A DNA stretch of 64,000 nt from contig NZ_CP036291.1 in assembly GCF_007750855.1 (NCBI RefSeq), positions 3,844,001 to 3,908,000 of the forward strand, read 5' to 3'. Made by a program: the position numbers and the translations under genes. The stretch is from Pirellulimonas nuda. GTDB taxonomy: Bacteria; Planctomycetota; Planctomycetia; Pirellulales; Lacipirellulaceae. Of the stretch, positions 34,904 to 44,197 are shown in pieces; within the stretch, counting starts at the first letter, position 1; every line of letters starts with the position of its first letter. Under the pieces are notes generated by a model. That model was not told the DNA's origin. It worked only from the letters and a program-made list of their open reading frames with translations, and did not search any database.

Positions 34904-37900
34904 ATGAGTCAGCGAGCGTTGGTTTTGACGGTGCTCCTCTACTGTATGGCGCTCGGCGTTCCCTGGACGGCATGGGGGGGGACGCGTGTTGAGCAAGATC
35001 TGAACGCAGGCTGGCGGTTCCGCCTAGGCGACTTCCCCGCCGCCAAGGCGCCGGGCTTTGACGATGGACAGTGGCGGACGCTCGACGTGCCGCACGACTG
35101 GGCGTTCGAGGCCGGCTACGCCGAGGACAACCCGCAGGGGGCTTCGGGGGGCTACGGCGCGGGGGGGATCGGTTGGTATCGGCGCGACTTCGACCTGCCC
35201 GTAGCCTGGCGAGGCCGCCGGGTGCGACTCGAGTTTGACGCGGTCTACATGAACAGCGAGGTCTGGATCAACGGCCAGCCGCTCGGCAAGCGGCCGTACG
35301 GCTATATCAGCTTCGGCTACGACCTGACGCCCTACCTCAGGCCGGGCCGCAACGTCGTGGCGGTGCGGGTCGACAACTCACTGGAGCCCAGCGCCCGCTG
35401 GTACCACGGATGCGGCATCTACGCGCCGGTCCGATTGGTCGTGACCGACGAGGTGCGTGTAGCGCCCAGCGGCGTGCATATCACGACCCCCAGCATCAGC
35501 GGCAAGCTGGCCAAGGTGCATGTTGCGACGGAAATCTCCAATGCGTCGGACGCGGCGTCGCGGTGCGAGCTTGTCACCACGCTGCTGGACCCCAACGGCG
35601 AAGTGGTCGCCACGCAGCGGGATCGAGTCGCGCTCGCGCAGGGCACGACCACAATCGAGCAAGCCTTGAATGTCCCGAAGCCGCAGCGTTGGGATGTCGA
35701 TTCCCCTGCGCTCTACACCGCGCGGAGCGAGGTGGTCCTAGAGGGCGATGACGGCGACAGCGTCGAGACACGCTTCGGCATCCGCGAGATCGACTGGAAG
35801 CCCGACACCGGCTTCTGGCTGAACGGCCGGAACGTAAAACTCAAGGGGGTGTGCGAGCACCTGGAAGGGGGCCCGGTCGGCGCCGCCTGGCCGGACGAGC
35901 TGATCCGCTGGAAACTCGAACTGCTCAAGAGTATGGGCTGCAACGCCATCCGCACGTCGCACAACCCGCAGGTGCCGCGGTTCTACGACCTGTGCGACGA
36001 GCTGGGGCTGCTGGTGATGGACGAGGCCTTCGACGGCTGGGGGCGGAAGGCGACGCACGACTACGGCGCCCAGGCGTTCGACGCGTGGTGGGAGCGAGAC
36101 CTGCGCGACTTCTTGAGACGCGACCGAAACCACCCGTCGATCATTATCTGGAGCATGGGCAACGAAACGCGTGGCAGCGTGGCTGCCGACCTGGTGCGGG
36201 TGTGTCATGAGATGGACCCGACGCGCCCGGTCACTTCCGGGCACTCCGGCTCGGAGTTCATGGACGTCTACGGCGTCAACGGCGCCAGCGAGCGGCAAGA
36301 CTTCTTCACGAAGAAGCGGCCCAACAAAGCGTTCATCGCCACCGAATGCCCCCACACCTGGCAGGTCCGCGATTTCTACCGTTCACAGACCTGGTACCGC
36401 GACGGTTACACCACGTCGGGCAAGGGCGCCTTCCCGATCCCCGACCTCACGCCGACCGAAATATTTAGCTACGAAGGCCTCTCGCCCGAGGAGCGAACCA
36501 ACCGCAAGCAGCACTTCAATTCGTCGTACGACAACGCCACGGTTCGGATCACTGCGCGGCAGAGTTGGCAGCTCACACGCGACCTGCGGTGGTTCACCGG
36601 CAGCTTCCGTTGGACCGGCTTCGACTACCCGGGCGAAGCCGGCTACGTGCACGGCGGCTGGCCCTTCCGCGCGTTCATGGGGGGCCCCTTGGACATGGCG
36701 GGTTTCCCCAAGGACCTCTACTACTTCTACCAATCGCAGTGGACCGACACGCCGATGGTGCACCTGTTGCCGCACTGGACGCACCCCAAGATGAAACCGG
36801 GGACCAAGATCCCCGTGTGGGCGTACTCGAACGCCGAAGAAGTAGAGCTGCTGGTCAACGGCGAGTCGCTCGGCCGCCAACGGCCGGGGCGAGAGTGGGA
36901 CAAGATGCAGTGCGAATGGATGGTCCCGTGGCGCCCCGGGACGATCGAAGCGGTTGCGTACCGCAACGGCAAAGAAGTCGCCCGCACCGCGCGCCGCACC
37001 GCCGGCGTGCCGACGCAGCTACGGATCGAATCCGACACGACCGACCTTGCCGCGGACGGCAAAGACGTTGCTGTGCTTACCGTCGCCTTGGCGGACGAAG
37101 CAGGAACGCGGAACCCGTACGGCGAGAACCGCGTGTCGTTCTACGTCGAGGGCCCAGCGCGGCTGCTGTCGATCGAGAGCGGCAGCCCGATTGACGTCGA
37201 TCCGAACTGGAACGCCATCGATCGGCGGGCGTTCTTCGGATTGAACCGGGCCTTCTTGCAATCGACGGGCGAAGGGGAGGGGGACGTTTCGGTGCTCGTG
37301 GCGGCCATCCTGGGCGAACCGGGCCAGCCCACCAGCGATCAAGTCGACATCGATTGCCGCCGCGTCGCGCTACGCGGCAACGCGAAGGCCGACGATTGGC
37401 AGATCCACTACACGCTCGACGGATCGCGGCCGACGCTGCAAAGCCCTGCGTACGCGCGGCCCTTCGCGGTGCAGCTCGGCACGACGGTCAGGGCGGCCGT
37501 ATTTGTCGAGGGCGAGCGGCTGTTCGACATGCAGCAGCGGTTCGCCAAGGACGAGGGCCTGTACTGGGGCGACCCCGAGGCGAAGCCATCGTCCGGCGGC
37601 GACCAGGCAGAAGACGCCACGCTCGTCGGCGCCGAGAAGCGTAGCTCGGGCGCCGGCTTTAACGGCGCGGGGTACGCCGACTTCGCCGGCGGCGAGGGCC
37701 ATGTCGAGTGGTATCAAGAAAACGACGGCGACGGCGGGCCGGTGCAACTCGTCTTCCGCTACGCGGTGCAAGACCCTCAGGGGGGCCGCACGATGGCCCT
37801 GTATGTTAACGGCGAGAAAGTCAAAGACATTCGATTTAAGAACACCGGCGACTGGAACAAACACTGGCAGACGCTGACGGTAGACGCCCGCCTGGCCCGC

Positions 37901-37978
37901 GGCGCCAACCGCATCCGTCTGGCGACCACCGGCGAAGGGGGCGTGAACGTGGACGAGCTGCGGGTGGAGTCGCCGTAG
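34904..37978 (+). CDS. secreted GH2 beta-galactosidase-type glycoside hydrolase
   Basis: A 1,024-residue protein with the signal peptide L-T-V-L-L-Y-C-M-A-L-G-V-P-W-T-A-W-G. The N-terminal sugar-binding domain has G-W-R-F-R-L-G-D and D-V-P-H-D-W, then an immunoglobulin-like domain. The TIM barrel (about residues 270-570) has G-V-C-E-H-L-E-G, N-A-I-R-T-S-H-N-P, I-I-I-W-S-M-G-N-E with acid/base E421, and I-A-T-E-C-P-H with candidate nucleophile E481. A DUF4982-like domain follows (W-A-Y-S-N-A-E-E-V-E-L-L-V-N-G), then a chitobiase-like segment (Y-T-L-D-G-S-R-P-T) and a carbohydrate-binding module (L-V-F-R-Y-A-V, M-A-L-Y-V-N-G-E-K-V, W-Q-T-L-T-V-D). Substrate could be a beta-galactoside or a related exo-linkage in a sulfated glycan, fitting the neighbouring sulfatase. 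AAAGG directly abuts the start. Confidence 0.9.
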   Translation: MSQRALVLTVLLYCMALGVPWTAWGGTRVEQDLNAGWRFRLGDFPAAKAPGFDDGQWRTLDVPHDWAFEAGYAEDNPQGASGGYGAGGIGWYRRDFDLPVAWRGRRVRLEFDAVYMNSEVWINGQPLGKRPYGYISFGYDLTPYLRPGRNVVAVRVDNSLEPSARWYHGCGIYAPVRLVVTDEVRVAPSGVHITTPSISGKLAKVHVATEISNASDAASRCELVTTLLDPNGEVVATQRDRVALAQGTTTIEQALNVPKPQRWDVDSPALYTARSEVVLEGDDGDSVETRFGIREIDWKPDTGFWLNGRNVKLKGVCEHLEGGPVGAAWPDELIRWKLELLKSMGCNAIRTSHNPQVPRFYDLCDELGLLVMDEAFDGWGRKATHDYGAQAFDAWWERDLRDFLRRDRNHPSIIIWSMGNETRGSVAADLVRVCHEMDPTRPVTSGHSGSEFMDVYGVNGASERQDFFTKKRPNKAFIATECPHTWQVRDFYRSQTWYRDGYTTSGKGAFPIPDLTPTEIFSYEGLSPEERTNRKQHFNSSYDNATVRITARQSWQLTRDLRWFTGSFRWTGFDYPGEAGYVHGGWPFRAFMGGPLDMAGFPKDLYYFYQSQWTDTPMVHLLPHWTHPKMKPGTKIPVWAYSNAEEVELLVNGESLGRQRPGREWDKMQCEWMVPWRPGTIEAVAYRNGKEVARTARRTAGVPTQLRIESDTTDLAADGKDVAVLTVALADEAGTRNPYGENRVSFYVEGPARLLSIESGSPIDVDPNWNAIDRRAFFGLNRAFLQSTGEGEGDVSVLVAAILGEPGQPTSDQVDIDCRRVALRGNAKADDWQIHYTLDGSRPTLQSPAYARPFAVQLGTTVRAAVFVEGERLFDMQQRFAKDEGLYWGDPEAKPSSGGDQAEDATLVGAEKRSSGAGFNGAGYADFAGGEGHVEWYQENDGDGGPVQLVFRYAVQDPQGGRTMALYVNGEKVKDIRFKNTGDWNKHWQTLTVDARLARGANRIRLATTGEGGVNVDELRVESP

Positions 37979-38077
37979 GGCGGCGCGTCCGGTTCATCCT
38001 TTACGGCGCTTCCGGGGCACAGCAGCGGCTGCTCGCCCGTGGCTGGGGAGGATCGATGTTTGTTGTACCCGCGGCGG

Positions 38078-38662
38078 CTATCCGGGTCCGGACTGCCCAC
38101 GCTTGATGCGGCAAAGCCGCTGGAACGCGCCGTACGCGCGGTCGAAGTCGTCCAGGGGGAACCGCTCCAAGATGTGCGCCGCGTCGAGGTAGCTGGCGCC
38201 GTAGCGGCGGCAATAATCGGCCACCGCCGCCTCGGTGAATCGCACCCGCCGGCCCGTGAGGTAGCGGGAGATCTTGGCGGCGTCGCGGTCGGTCTGGAAG
38301 AAGCGGCAGCGCCAGGCGAGGCGGAACGGCGTGTACCACGCCAGCGGCAGGTGCGACGCGACCGCCACCGTGTGTCCCAGCCGCAGCAATCGGGCGACCC
38401 CCTTGAGTTCTGCCGGCCGATGCACCTCCTCCACGAGCACGAAGCGGCGCGAGCCGTCCAGCGCCGCGGGGGTAGGGTGGGGACCGAGCACGGTGCTGGG
38501 CATCCCGCGGAACCGCGGGTGCTCGCGCTCGAGGAACCGCATCGCGGTCGACTTTCCGCTGCCGCTCACGCCGGCGAAGACCAGCAGCCGCACGCCGTGC
38601 AGCGTCGAGGCGCGCAGGCCGAGGAAGTCGTCGAACGGCTCGTTGTCGGACAGGGTGCTCAC
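38078..38662 (-). CDS. P-loop NTP-binding protein, uncharacterised
   Basis: A 194-residue protein. The GTG start at 38662 overlaps the TGA of the upstream gene in the sequence GTGA, so translation is coupled. Walker A is G-V-S-G-S-G-K-S-T at residues 31-39; a Walker-B-like strand is R-F-V-L-V-E-E-V-H. The central part reads R-L-L-R-L-G-H-T-V-A-V-A-S-H-L and the end I-L-E-R-F-P-L-D-D-F. Size and layout resemble small kinase- or ABC-ATPase-like P-loop proteins, but there is no ABC signature. I do not recognise the family. The partner is a two-helix membrane protein of unknown function. Confidence 0.7.
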   Translation of the reverse strand: MSTLSDNEPFDDFLGLRASTLHGVRLLVFAGVSGSGKSTAMRFLEREHPRFRGMPSTVLGPHPTPAALDGSRRFVLVEEVHRPAELKGVARLLRLGHTVAVASHLPLAWYTPFRLAWRCRFFQTDRDAAKISRYLTGRRVRFTEAAVADYCRRYGASYLDAAHILERFPLDDFDRAYGAFQRLCRIKRGQSGPG

Positions 38663-39840
38663 GACGCGGCCGTTGCTTCGGCTCCGGCGGTGTAGAACTC
38701 GTCCACGGCCAGCCCCGTGGTTTCGGCCACCAGTTCGTGGTCGACGAACGTGTCGTGCAGCAACTGCACCTCCCAATGCACGTAGAGGCCGTGTGTGTCG
38801 GAGACAGCGTTCGGCGGGTAGAGGACGTCGAACATCGGCGCGAAACAAAACTCGTCGCACAAGTATTGCTCGACCGGAGTCTGCTTGCGAATCAACGCGA
38901 TCCGCTTGTGAAACAGCACCAGAGCGCGGGACGGTTCGCTGAAGGACACGGTCCGCTCGTTCGACCCGCTCCCCCGCTTGTACTCCCCCTTCTCCAGGTT
39001 GCACGCCACCACGCGTACGACGACGTTCCGCAGGTCGACGTGCGCGCGGCCCCGCACCAGCTCGTTCATCCTGACCACCGTCGCTCGCGAGATCCGGCCG
39101 GGGCGACGGGCGAACTCAAACCTCATGTACTTGCGGAGCTGATTCCGCATCGCGAACCACACGGCCGCGCCCGCGCCGCCGCTGAGCATCAGCGAGTTGA
39201 CCAGTGGGGACTGCGCGTCGCCATCGCTGTCGCGGTGGCTGTAGAAGTAGGCCTGGCCATCGGGCGCCATCTGGTCGTGCCAGCCGACCAGTGTGTTCAC
39301 GGCCATGATCACCAGCGCGACCAGACCCAGCCCGAGGGTGTTGATCTTGTTGGGCAGCGGGATCGCCGCAAAGTTGCGCGCCAAGCAGAAGCAGTCCTTG
39401 GGATCGACAATCGACTTGGCGTCGTCGTCTACGGCGGGCCGACGCAGCAGCTCGTGCGCCAACGCGCCCTGCAGCGCGGTGTCCCACAACACGCCGTCGT
39501 CTACCTTCACCCGGCCGTGCAGGCGGACATCGATCATCTTCCCTTGGTACGTAAAGCAGTCGCGGAACGCCTCCGTGGGGATCGCGAGCTCCGTGACGCG
39601 CTGCCGCAGCACGACCTTCTGCCGGTACAGCACCTTCTCATCGTTGACGGCCCGTTTGTCGTGTACGGCTACCTCCGCAAGGATACAGAACTCCGCGGAG
39701 TGACCGGAGTGCTTGCTCAGGTCGGCCTCGATCGTGGCGAGCACCATGCCGGGCCGGGTGCGGGTGTCGAGCGTCAGCCGCACGCCCTTCTTGGCGTCGG
39801 ACCAGACGCCGGTTGCCGGGTTGAAGGGTGTGTCGCTCAC
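38659..39840 (-). CDS. uncharacterised membrane protein coupled to a P-loop protein
   Basis: A 393-residue protein with no family I can name. Residues 1-120 are beta-rich (V-R-L-T-L-D-T-R-T-R-P-G-M-V-L-A-T-I-E-A-D, then V-L-Y-R-Q-K-V-V-L-R-Q) and arrestin-like in pattern. Hydrophobic segments lie at about 168-190 (L-G-L-G-L-V-A-L-V-I-M-A-V) and 218-232 (L-M-L-S-G-G-A-G-A-A-V-W-F-A). A cytoplasmic-looking basic stretch follows (R-R-P-G-R-I-S-R-A-T-V-V), then a second mixed domain. No signal peptide is present. Its stop overlaps the start of the P-loop gene by four bases, so the two proteins probably act together. Context (GH2 before, bacterioferritin after) gives no clue to the role. Confidence 0.7.
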   Translation of the reverse strand: MSDTPFNPATGVWSDAKKGVRLTLDTRTRPGMVLATIEADLSKHSGHSAEFCILAEVAVHDKRAVNDEKVLYRQKVVLRQRVTELAIPTEAFRDCFTYQGKMIDVRLHGRVKVDDGVLWDTALQGALAHELLRRPAVDDDAKSIVDPKDCFCLARNFAAIPLPNKINTLGLGLVALVIMAVNTLVGWHDQMAPDGQAYFYSHRDSDGDAQSPLVNSLMLSGGAGAAVWFAMRNQLRKYMRFEFARRPGRISRATVVRMNELVRGRAHVDLRNVVVRVVACNLEKGEYKRGSGSNERTVSFSEPSRALVLFHKRIALIRKQTPVEQYLCDEFCFAPMFDVLYPPNAVSDTHGLYVHWEVQLLHDTFVDHELVAETTGLAVDEFYTAGAEATAAS

Positions 39841-40123
39841 GTGCGCGCCTAGCAGTGCCGAGTGGCAGTACAGTTCGGGTCTGAGCTTCCCCCGATCCCT
39901 GTCCGGGCCGCGATGAGAGGATCGGGAGGGCTAGATTCTACTCCCCCGAGCGGACGACGCAGAGGGGTCGGCCGAGGCGCCGCCTGACTGGGGCCCGGCA
40001 CGCAGCGCGGCCGGCCCCGGCTGCGCGCGTGCTGCGGCCTTATCCGGCCAAAGGGGTCTCCCTGGCAGAACCCGCCGATACTCAAGGCAGGCTTCATCCG
40101 GCCTCGCCGTGGACGGACCCGTC

Positions 40124-40603
40124 CTACACCCCGCCGGGGGCGGGCATGTGCTTGGCGATGTAGGCGGGCTCCCCCATCCGCTCGAGCAAGTCGAGCTGCA
40201 ATTCCAGCCAGCTCATGTGCTGCTCTTCCTCCAAGGCGACCCGCTCAAAGAGCTGCCGCGTGCCGATGTCTCCGTCGGTCGCAGCCTCTATGGACGCTCT
40301 TGTGTAGAACTCGATGGCGTCCTTCTCGTCGGCAAGATCGGACGCGAACATCTCCTTCAGCGATCGGGCCTGGAGCGGGGTCTTCGCCAGTTTGAGCTGG
40401 GGCTCGCCGTTGAAGAACAAGATGCGAACCATGAACGCCTCAGAGTGGCCAAGCTCTTCTTGGAGCTCGACTCGCATCTGCGTCGCCAACAGACTCAGGC
40501 CCCAGTCGTCAAGAACACCGGCGTGCAACTGGTACTGATGGGTAGCGGTCAACTCCATCGCGAGAGCCGTCTGAAGGTTCTCGATCGTGCGTGCGTTGGT
40601 CAT
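40124..40603 (-). CDS. bfr: bacterioferritin-like ferritin
   Basis: A 159-residue four-helix protein, the usual bacterioferritin size. Ferroxidase ligands are in place: E in A-M-E-L-T-A-T-H-Q-Y, E and H in Q-E-E-L-G-H-S-E, E in D-E-K-D-A-I-E-F-Y, and E and H in A-L-E-E-E-Q-H-M-S-W. The start is set at ATG 40603 (M-T-N-A-R-T-I-E-N-L-Q); an upstream in-frame ATG at 40627 adds eight residues. The haem-ligand methionine (M52 in E. coli, from memory) is near M-R-V-E-L-Q-E-E, with M at the expected turn. It would store and detoxify iron in the cytoplasm. The peroxidase gene lies 45 bases upstream on the same strand, which suggests a shared oxidative-stress role. Confidence 0.9.
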   Translation of the reverse strand: MTNARTIENLQTALAMELTATHQYQLHAGVLDDWGLSLLATQMRVELQEELGHSEAFMVRILFFNGEPQLKLAKTPLQARSLKEMFASDLADEKDAIEFYTRASIEAATDGDIGTRQLFERVALEEEQHMSWLELQLDLLERMGEPAYIAKHMPAPGGV

Positions 40604-40647
40604 CGTGTGTCCCTGAAAGGGTTGCAACGGTTCTAGTGCTTCGTCCG

Positions 40648-42960
40648 CTACGGTCGCGGTGCGGCGCCGGTTTCCGACTCGGGGTCGCCCGCGGGCAGGA
40701 TCGATTCGCCTGCACGCGAAGGGAGGTGGGGGATCGCAATCTCGGGGAACGGACCCTCAAGCGATCCGAGGAAGGCCACCAGGTCGGCAACCTGAGCGTC
40801 GTCCAGGTCCTCGCCCAACTGCACGGCCCCCATCAAACGCACCGTTTCTTCCAGCGTGGCCGCCGAGCCGTTGTGAAGGTAGGGCGCCGTGAGGGTGATG
40901 TTGCGGAGGGTCGGCGTCTTGAACCGGTAGCGGTCCGCTTCGTCGCCGGTCGCCAGCTCGCGGCCGCGGTCTTCGGTAAGGCGGTGCCGCTGGACGAATA
41001 GGTCGTCGGCCATCGTCGGAAACTCATTGAACTCGCCGCCAAACAGCGGGGCGGCGTGGCACGACGCGCAGCCGACCTGTTCGAAGTGCTGCATGCCGCG
41101 GGCCTCTTGTTGGGTGAGCGCCGAGGTCTCGCCGGCGGCGTAGCGGTCGTAGCGGCTGCCGGGCGTGATCAGCGTCCGTTCAAACGCGGCGATGGCTTTG
41201 GTCGTGTTCTCGATCGAGACGGGGTCGTCTCCGCCGAAGGTCTTCCGGAACGCTTCGACGTAGCCGGGGACCAAGCGCAGTCGCGACACGACGAGGTCGT
41301 GGGAGGACATCCCCATCTCGGGCGAAGCCAGCATCGGCCCGCCGGCCTGCTCTTCGAGCGTCACGGCGCGGCCGTCCCAGAACTGCGTAGGCATGAAGGC
41401 GGCGTTCCAGACGGTCGGCGAGTTGCGGGTCCCGGTCCGGCCGAGGACCCCCATCGAGGTCGTTCGCCCGTCGTCTCCTCCCTCCATCACGTTGTGGCAA
41501 GAGTTGCAAGACACCGTCCCGGTAAGGGAAATCCTTGGTTCGAAGAAGAGCTGCTTGCCGAGCTCCGTGAGGTCGTTGGACGCCGGCACTTCTCCGGGTG
41601 GCTCGGCGGATGCCGGCAGCGCCGACCAGCCGTCGGGGAGCTGGCTGGGTGGGGCGTTGGGGGCCGCGGGCGCTCCCGCGGCCGACGAGGCGCGCTTCGT
41701 TAGTCCGGTAAAATCACCGAAGCTCATATACAGCTTGGCAAACGGCGGCTTGATGCCCACCGCGGCGGCCAGCACCTGCGCGGCGTCGCCCCCCCGCAGC
41801 GCTTGATTAAGCCGAGAGATCGCTTCCCGGTTGGCGCGAATCAAGGATTCGAGCTGCTGCAATTGCTCGTCCCGAGGGCCTGCGCCCTCGACGTGGAAGT
41901 TGGTTTGTTCGACACGCGCCCAGACCGACGCCGCAGCAGCCGCTTGTTGGCGGAGGCGTTCGAACGCGGCCGCGTCGAGACGGCTGGCGTCCGCGTCCTT
42001 GGCCGGTTTGACGATCGCCTCCATCACGGCGTGATAGTCGCTGAGCACGTCGAGCGGGTAGTCGACGTCCGATGCTCTGCGGCGGGCGGCAAGCTGTTCC
42101 CGCAGCGGTTCGAGGGTCGCGTGGGCCTTGAGGAGTTCTCCGGCCTGCGCCAGTCGGATAGACTCAGAGACCACCTGTTCGGCGCCGTCGAAGAGACTCG
42201 GGCGATCGCCGCTCGTAGCTTCGACGGGTCCTTCCCTCATCGCCACGAGCCACTCGCGGAGCCGCGTCAGGGCCTCGAGGCTCGGCTTCTGAAGCCCCTG
42301 GTTCGTTAGGGCCAAGGCGGGGATGTAGACCCGATCAAACTCGGCGGACTGCTTGAGCAGCCGCTGCTTCGCCTGCGGCTGGGTTTCGGTCCGTGGCGTT
42401 GGCTTGCTTTCTCGGATAGCGCCGGAGGTCGGATGAGACAATTGGGCCTCCGCAAAGCCTCTCGCGACAAAACCCGACACCACCTTGGCGTGCTCCTGGA
42501 TCAGGGCGATCGTCTCCGGGTCGGTGGAGGTTTCGGTCGCCTCGATCCCTCCTGGGATCTCGGCGATCTCAAGGTCTACCAGGTCCGCTTTCTCGAACAG
42601 CGCCGCCATGAGCGGGTCCCAACGCCTCACCGGCCTCCCCTGTTCCATCCGCCGGTGCATCGCCGCGACATGGGTACGGATCTGGGCGGCGACTTCGGCG
42701 TCGGCCGAGGTAGTCTGCGTCCGAACGCCATCGGGCAACTCGGTGACGCTCCGCTCGATCGAGCCGTGGTTGAGGAGCAAGAAGTGGAAGCCGGCTTGGT
42801 CGGCCGCCATCGAGGCGTCGCGCCCCATCCCGCGCCCCATGACACCCCCTGGCGGCCCACCGCGGGCGGGCCCCTGGGCGGGCGCCGTCATCGGCAGAGC
42901 AAACGCCATTAGCACCGCGGGCCAGACCTTGAGGCGACGTTGATTCTTAGAGACTCGCAT
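40648..42960 (-). CDS. di-haem cytochrome c peroxidase (MauG/CCP family) with long N-terminal extension
   Basis: A 770-residue exported protein, about twice the size of ordinary peroxidases. After the signal peptide, residues about 50-185 hold two copies of a small motif (N-H-G-S-I-E-R-S-V-T-E-L-P-D-G-V then V-D-L-E-I-A-E-I-P-G-G-I), each followed by E/D-rich helices ending in H-V-A-A-M or H-A-K-V-V. Residues about 210-400 form helical bundles without a haem motif, resembling c556-type cytochromes. The catalytic region (about 450-745) has the two haem motifs C-N-S-C-H (485-489) and C-A-S-C-H (631-635), plus W-D-G-R-A and G-P-M. It would reduce hydrogen peroxide in the periplasm using electrons from cytochrome c. 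Start context is normal; the gene precedes bacterioferritin. Confidence 0.88.
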   Translation of the reverse strand: MRVSKNQRRLKVWPAVLMAFALPMTAPAQGPARGGPPGGVMGRGMGRDASMAADQAGFHFLLLNHGSIERSVTELPDGVRTQTTSADAEVAAQIRTHVAAMHRRMEQGRPVRRWDPLMAALFEKADLVDLEIAEIPGGIEATETSTDPETIALIQEHAKVVSGFVARGFAEAQLSHPTSGAIRESKPTPRTETQPQAKQRLLKQSAEFDRVYIPALALTNQGLQKPSLEALTRLREWLVAMREGPVEATSGDRPSLFDGAEQVVSESIRLAQAGELLKAHATLEPLREQLAARRRASDVDYPLDVLSDYHAVMEAIVKPAKDADASRLDAAAFERLRQQAAAAASVWARVEQTNFHVEGAGPRDEQLQQLESLIRANREAISRLNQALRGGDAAQVLAAAVGIKPPFAKLYMSFGDFTGLTKRASSAAGAPAAPNAPPSQLPDGWSALPASAEPPGEVPASNDLTELGKQLFFEPRISLTGTVSCNSCHNVMEGGDDGRTTSMGVLGRTGTRNSPTVWNAAFMPTQFWDGRAVTLEEQAGGPMLASPEMGMSSHDLVVSRLRLVPGYVEAFRKTFGGDDPVSIENTTKAIAAFERTLITPGSRYDRYAAGETSALTQQEARGMQHFEQVGCASCHAAPLFGGEFNEFPTMADDLFVQRHRLTEDRGRELATGDEADRYRFKTPTLRNITLTAPYLHNGSAATLEETVRLMGAVQLGEDLDDAQVADLVAFLGSLEGPFPEIAIPHLPSRAGESILPAGDPESETGAAPRP

Positions 42961-42961
42961 T

Positions 42962-43180
42962 TCAAGCCCGTCCTTTTGGCATGCCGTGCCAGTAGAGCGT
43001 CGGCGGGGCGAATTCTTTCTGCTTCAGCAAGCTGAAACGCTCCTGCGACTGGTCAAAGAGGGAGGTTACTCGGGGTTTGTTGTCGTAGTCGAACTCGGCC
43101 AGCCGGAGGCTGTCGCAGCCCGCGACAACCTGCCCGGCGGCGCGGCCACGGACTTCGGCCGCAACACGCCGGCCGCTCAT
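42962..43180 (-). pseudogene. C-terminal remnant of a sulfide:quinone-reductase-like flavoprotein
   Basis: The frame gives G-C-D-S-L-R-L-A-E-F-D-Y, S-L-F-D-Q-S-Q-E-R-F-S-L-L-K and L-Y-W-H-G-M-P-K-G-R-A. This is the conserved tail of FAD-dependent sulfide:quinone-reductase-type oxidoreductases (D-Y-x-x-x-P, then P-F-D-x-x-x-E-R, then L-Y-W-x-x-M-L-K-G). The preceding residues are out of family and no FAD-binding GxGxxG appears on either strand upstream, so it is a fragment of about 50 residues of a protein of about 400. It ends two bases before the peroxidase start. Confidence 0.5.
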
Positions 43181-43546
43181 TCGCGACCCCGCGGCAGCGG
43201 GGGGAGCTGCTCAAGGGCTGCACAACGATGTGGCTCTCTTCTGCGGTCGTGTCCACATGTCACGATGTTACGACATGTCGGGGCAAAAAAACACGCGTCA
43301 CTTTGACGCACCGGCTTGAGCGCGGTCCCCGCTGCAGTCGAGTGGCGGTGGCGGGCTCGCCGCGCCGGCTCGCTCGCGGCCCGGTGAACCCGGGTCGGAT
43401 GGGTTGGTGGAGCTCTTGCGGGTGTCGCTGAGCTCTTGCCTACTGCCTGTGTCAACGTCTCCGAAGGGCCAGGACGGCGCGGGGCCGGGGCCGCCGCCGC
43501 GGCGAATTGATCGGCTCGCTGCCGCACCCCGGTTGTGGAGGTCGCG
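43181..43546. other. gene-free stretch between SQR remnant and DUF3124 gene
   Basis: About 370 bases. No gene or clean repeat was found. It would once have held the 5' part of the oxidoreductase gene now seen only as a remnant, but no family residues could be read in any frame. Confidence 0.4.
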
Positions 43547-44197
43547 CTACTCGGTTGGCCCGTCCGCATCTGCTGCCGCGGGTCTGGTCGTGGTTTCCGT
43601 GATGACCGTCCCGCGGCGAGCAAAGGAGAGCCCCTGCTGCGCCTTGGTGTCGATCATCACCGATTCGATAATCGGCTGCGACACCGGCAGCTCGGAATAC
43701 CATTCGACAAGAAAGTTGGCCCCGCTGCCGCCGGAGGCGTCGTCGCGGGCGACGACCACCTCGGTCGTCCCCAGGGCCGGCAAGCGGACCGGCGTGTCGA
43801 GATACGACTCGACCTGTTCACCCTTCGTGTTGAAGTAGCGGACCGACTTGACGATGATCTCGCTATTCAAGCTGGTGTTCCGCACACTCAGTGTGATCGT
43901 CAGCAAGTACGGATCGCCGTCGCCGTGGTAGATATGCGAGTAGGCCGGCACGTAGACAACTTGGCCCTGCACCGGATTGGCGGCCAGGTGGTTTGAGTCG
44001 CCTCGCCCCGGCTCGTCCGGCAGCAGTTCGTTGGGCGTGCTGGGCCTCAGCGTCTGCTCAAACGCGTCGAGCCGGCGTTCTAGGTAGTAGGCGTAGACTC
44101 CAAGCACCACCAAGAACGCCAGCAGGCATACGATTGCGGCGCCCCAATTGCTTCGCCGCGCGGCCGCACCCTCGGGTTTATCTTGCCGCTTGGGCAT
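43547..44197 (-). CDS. DUF3124 protein, membrane-anchored
   Basis: A 216-residue protein. ATG 44197 has GGAG seven bases upstream; an in-frame ATG at 44212 is the alternative. A single membrane segment, [18 protein letters not shown], lies at about residues 21-38. The DUF3124 domain (about 80-200) has [36 protein letters not shown] and [12 protein letters not shown]. It is probably a periplasmic beta-sandwich of unknown function. No operon partner is adjacent. Confidence 0.85.
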   Translation of the reverse strand: MPKRQDKPEGAAARRSNWGAAIVCLLAFLVVLGVYAYYLERRLDAFEQTLRPSTPNELLPDEPGRGDSNHLAANPVQGQVVYVPAYSHIYHGDGDPYLLTITLSVRNTSLNSEIIVKSVRYFNTKGEQVESYLDTPVRLPALGTTEVVVARDDASGGSGANFLVEWYSELPVSQPIIESVMIDTKAQQGLSFARRGTVITETTTRPAAADADGPTE

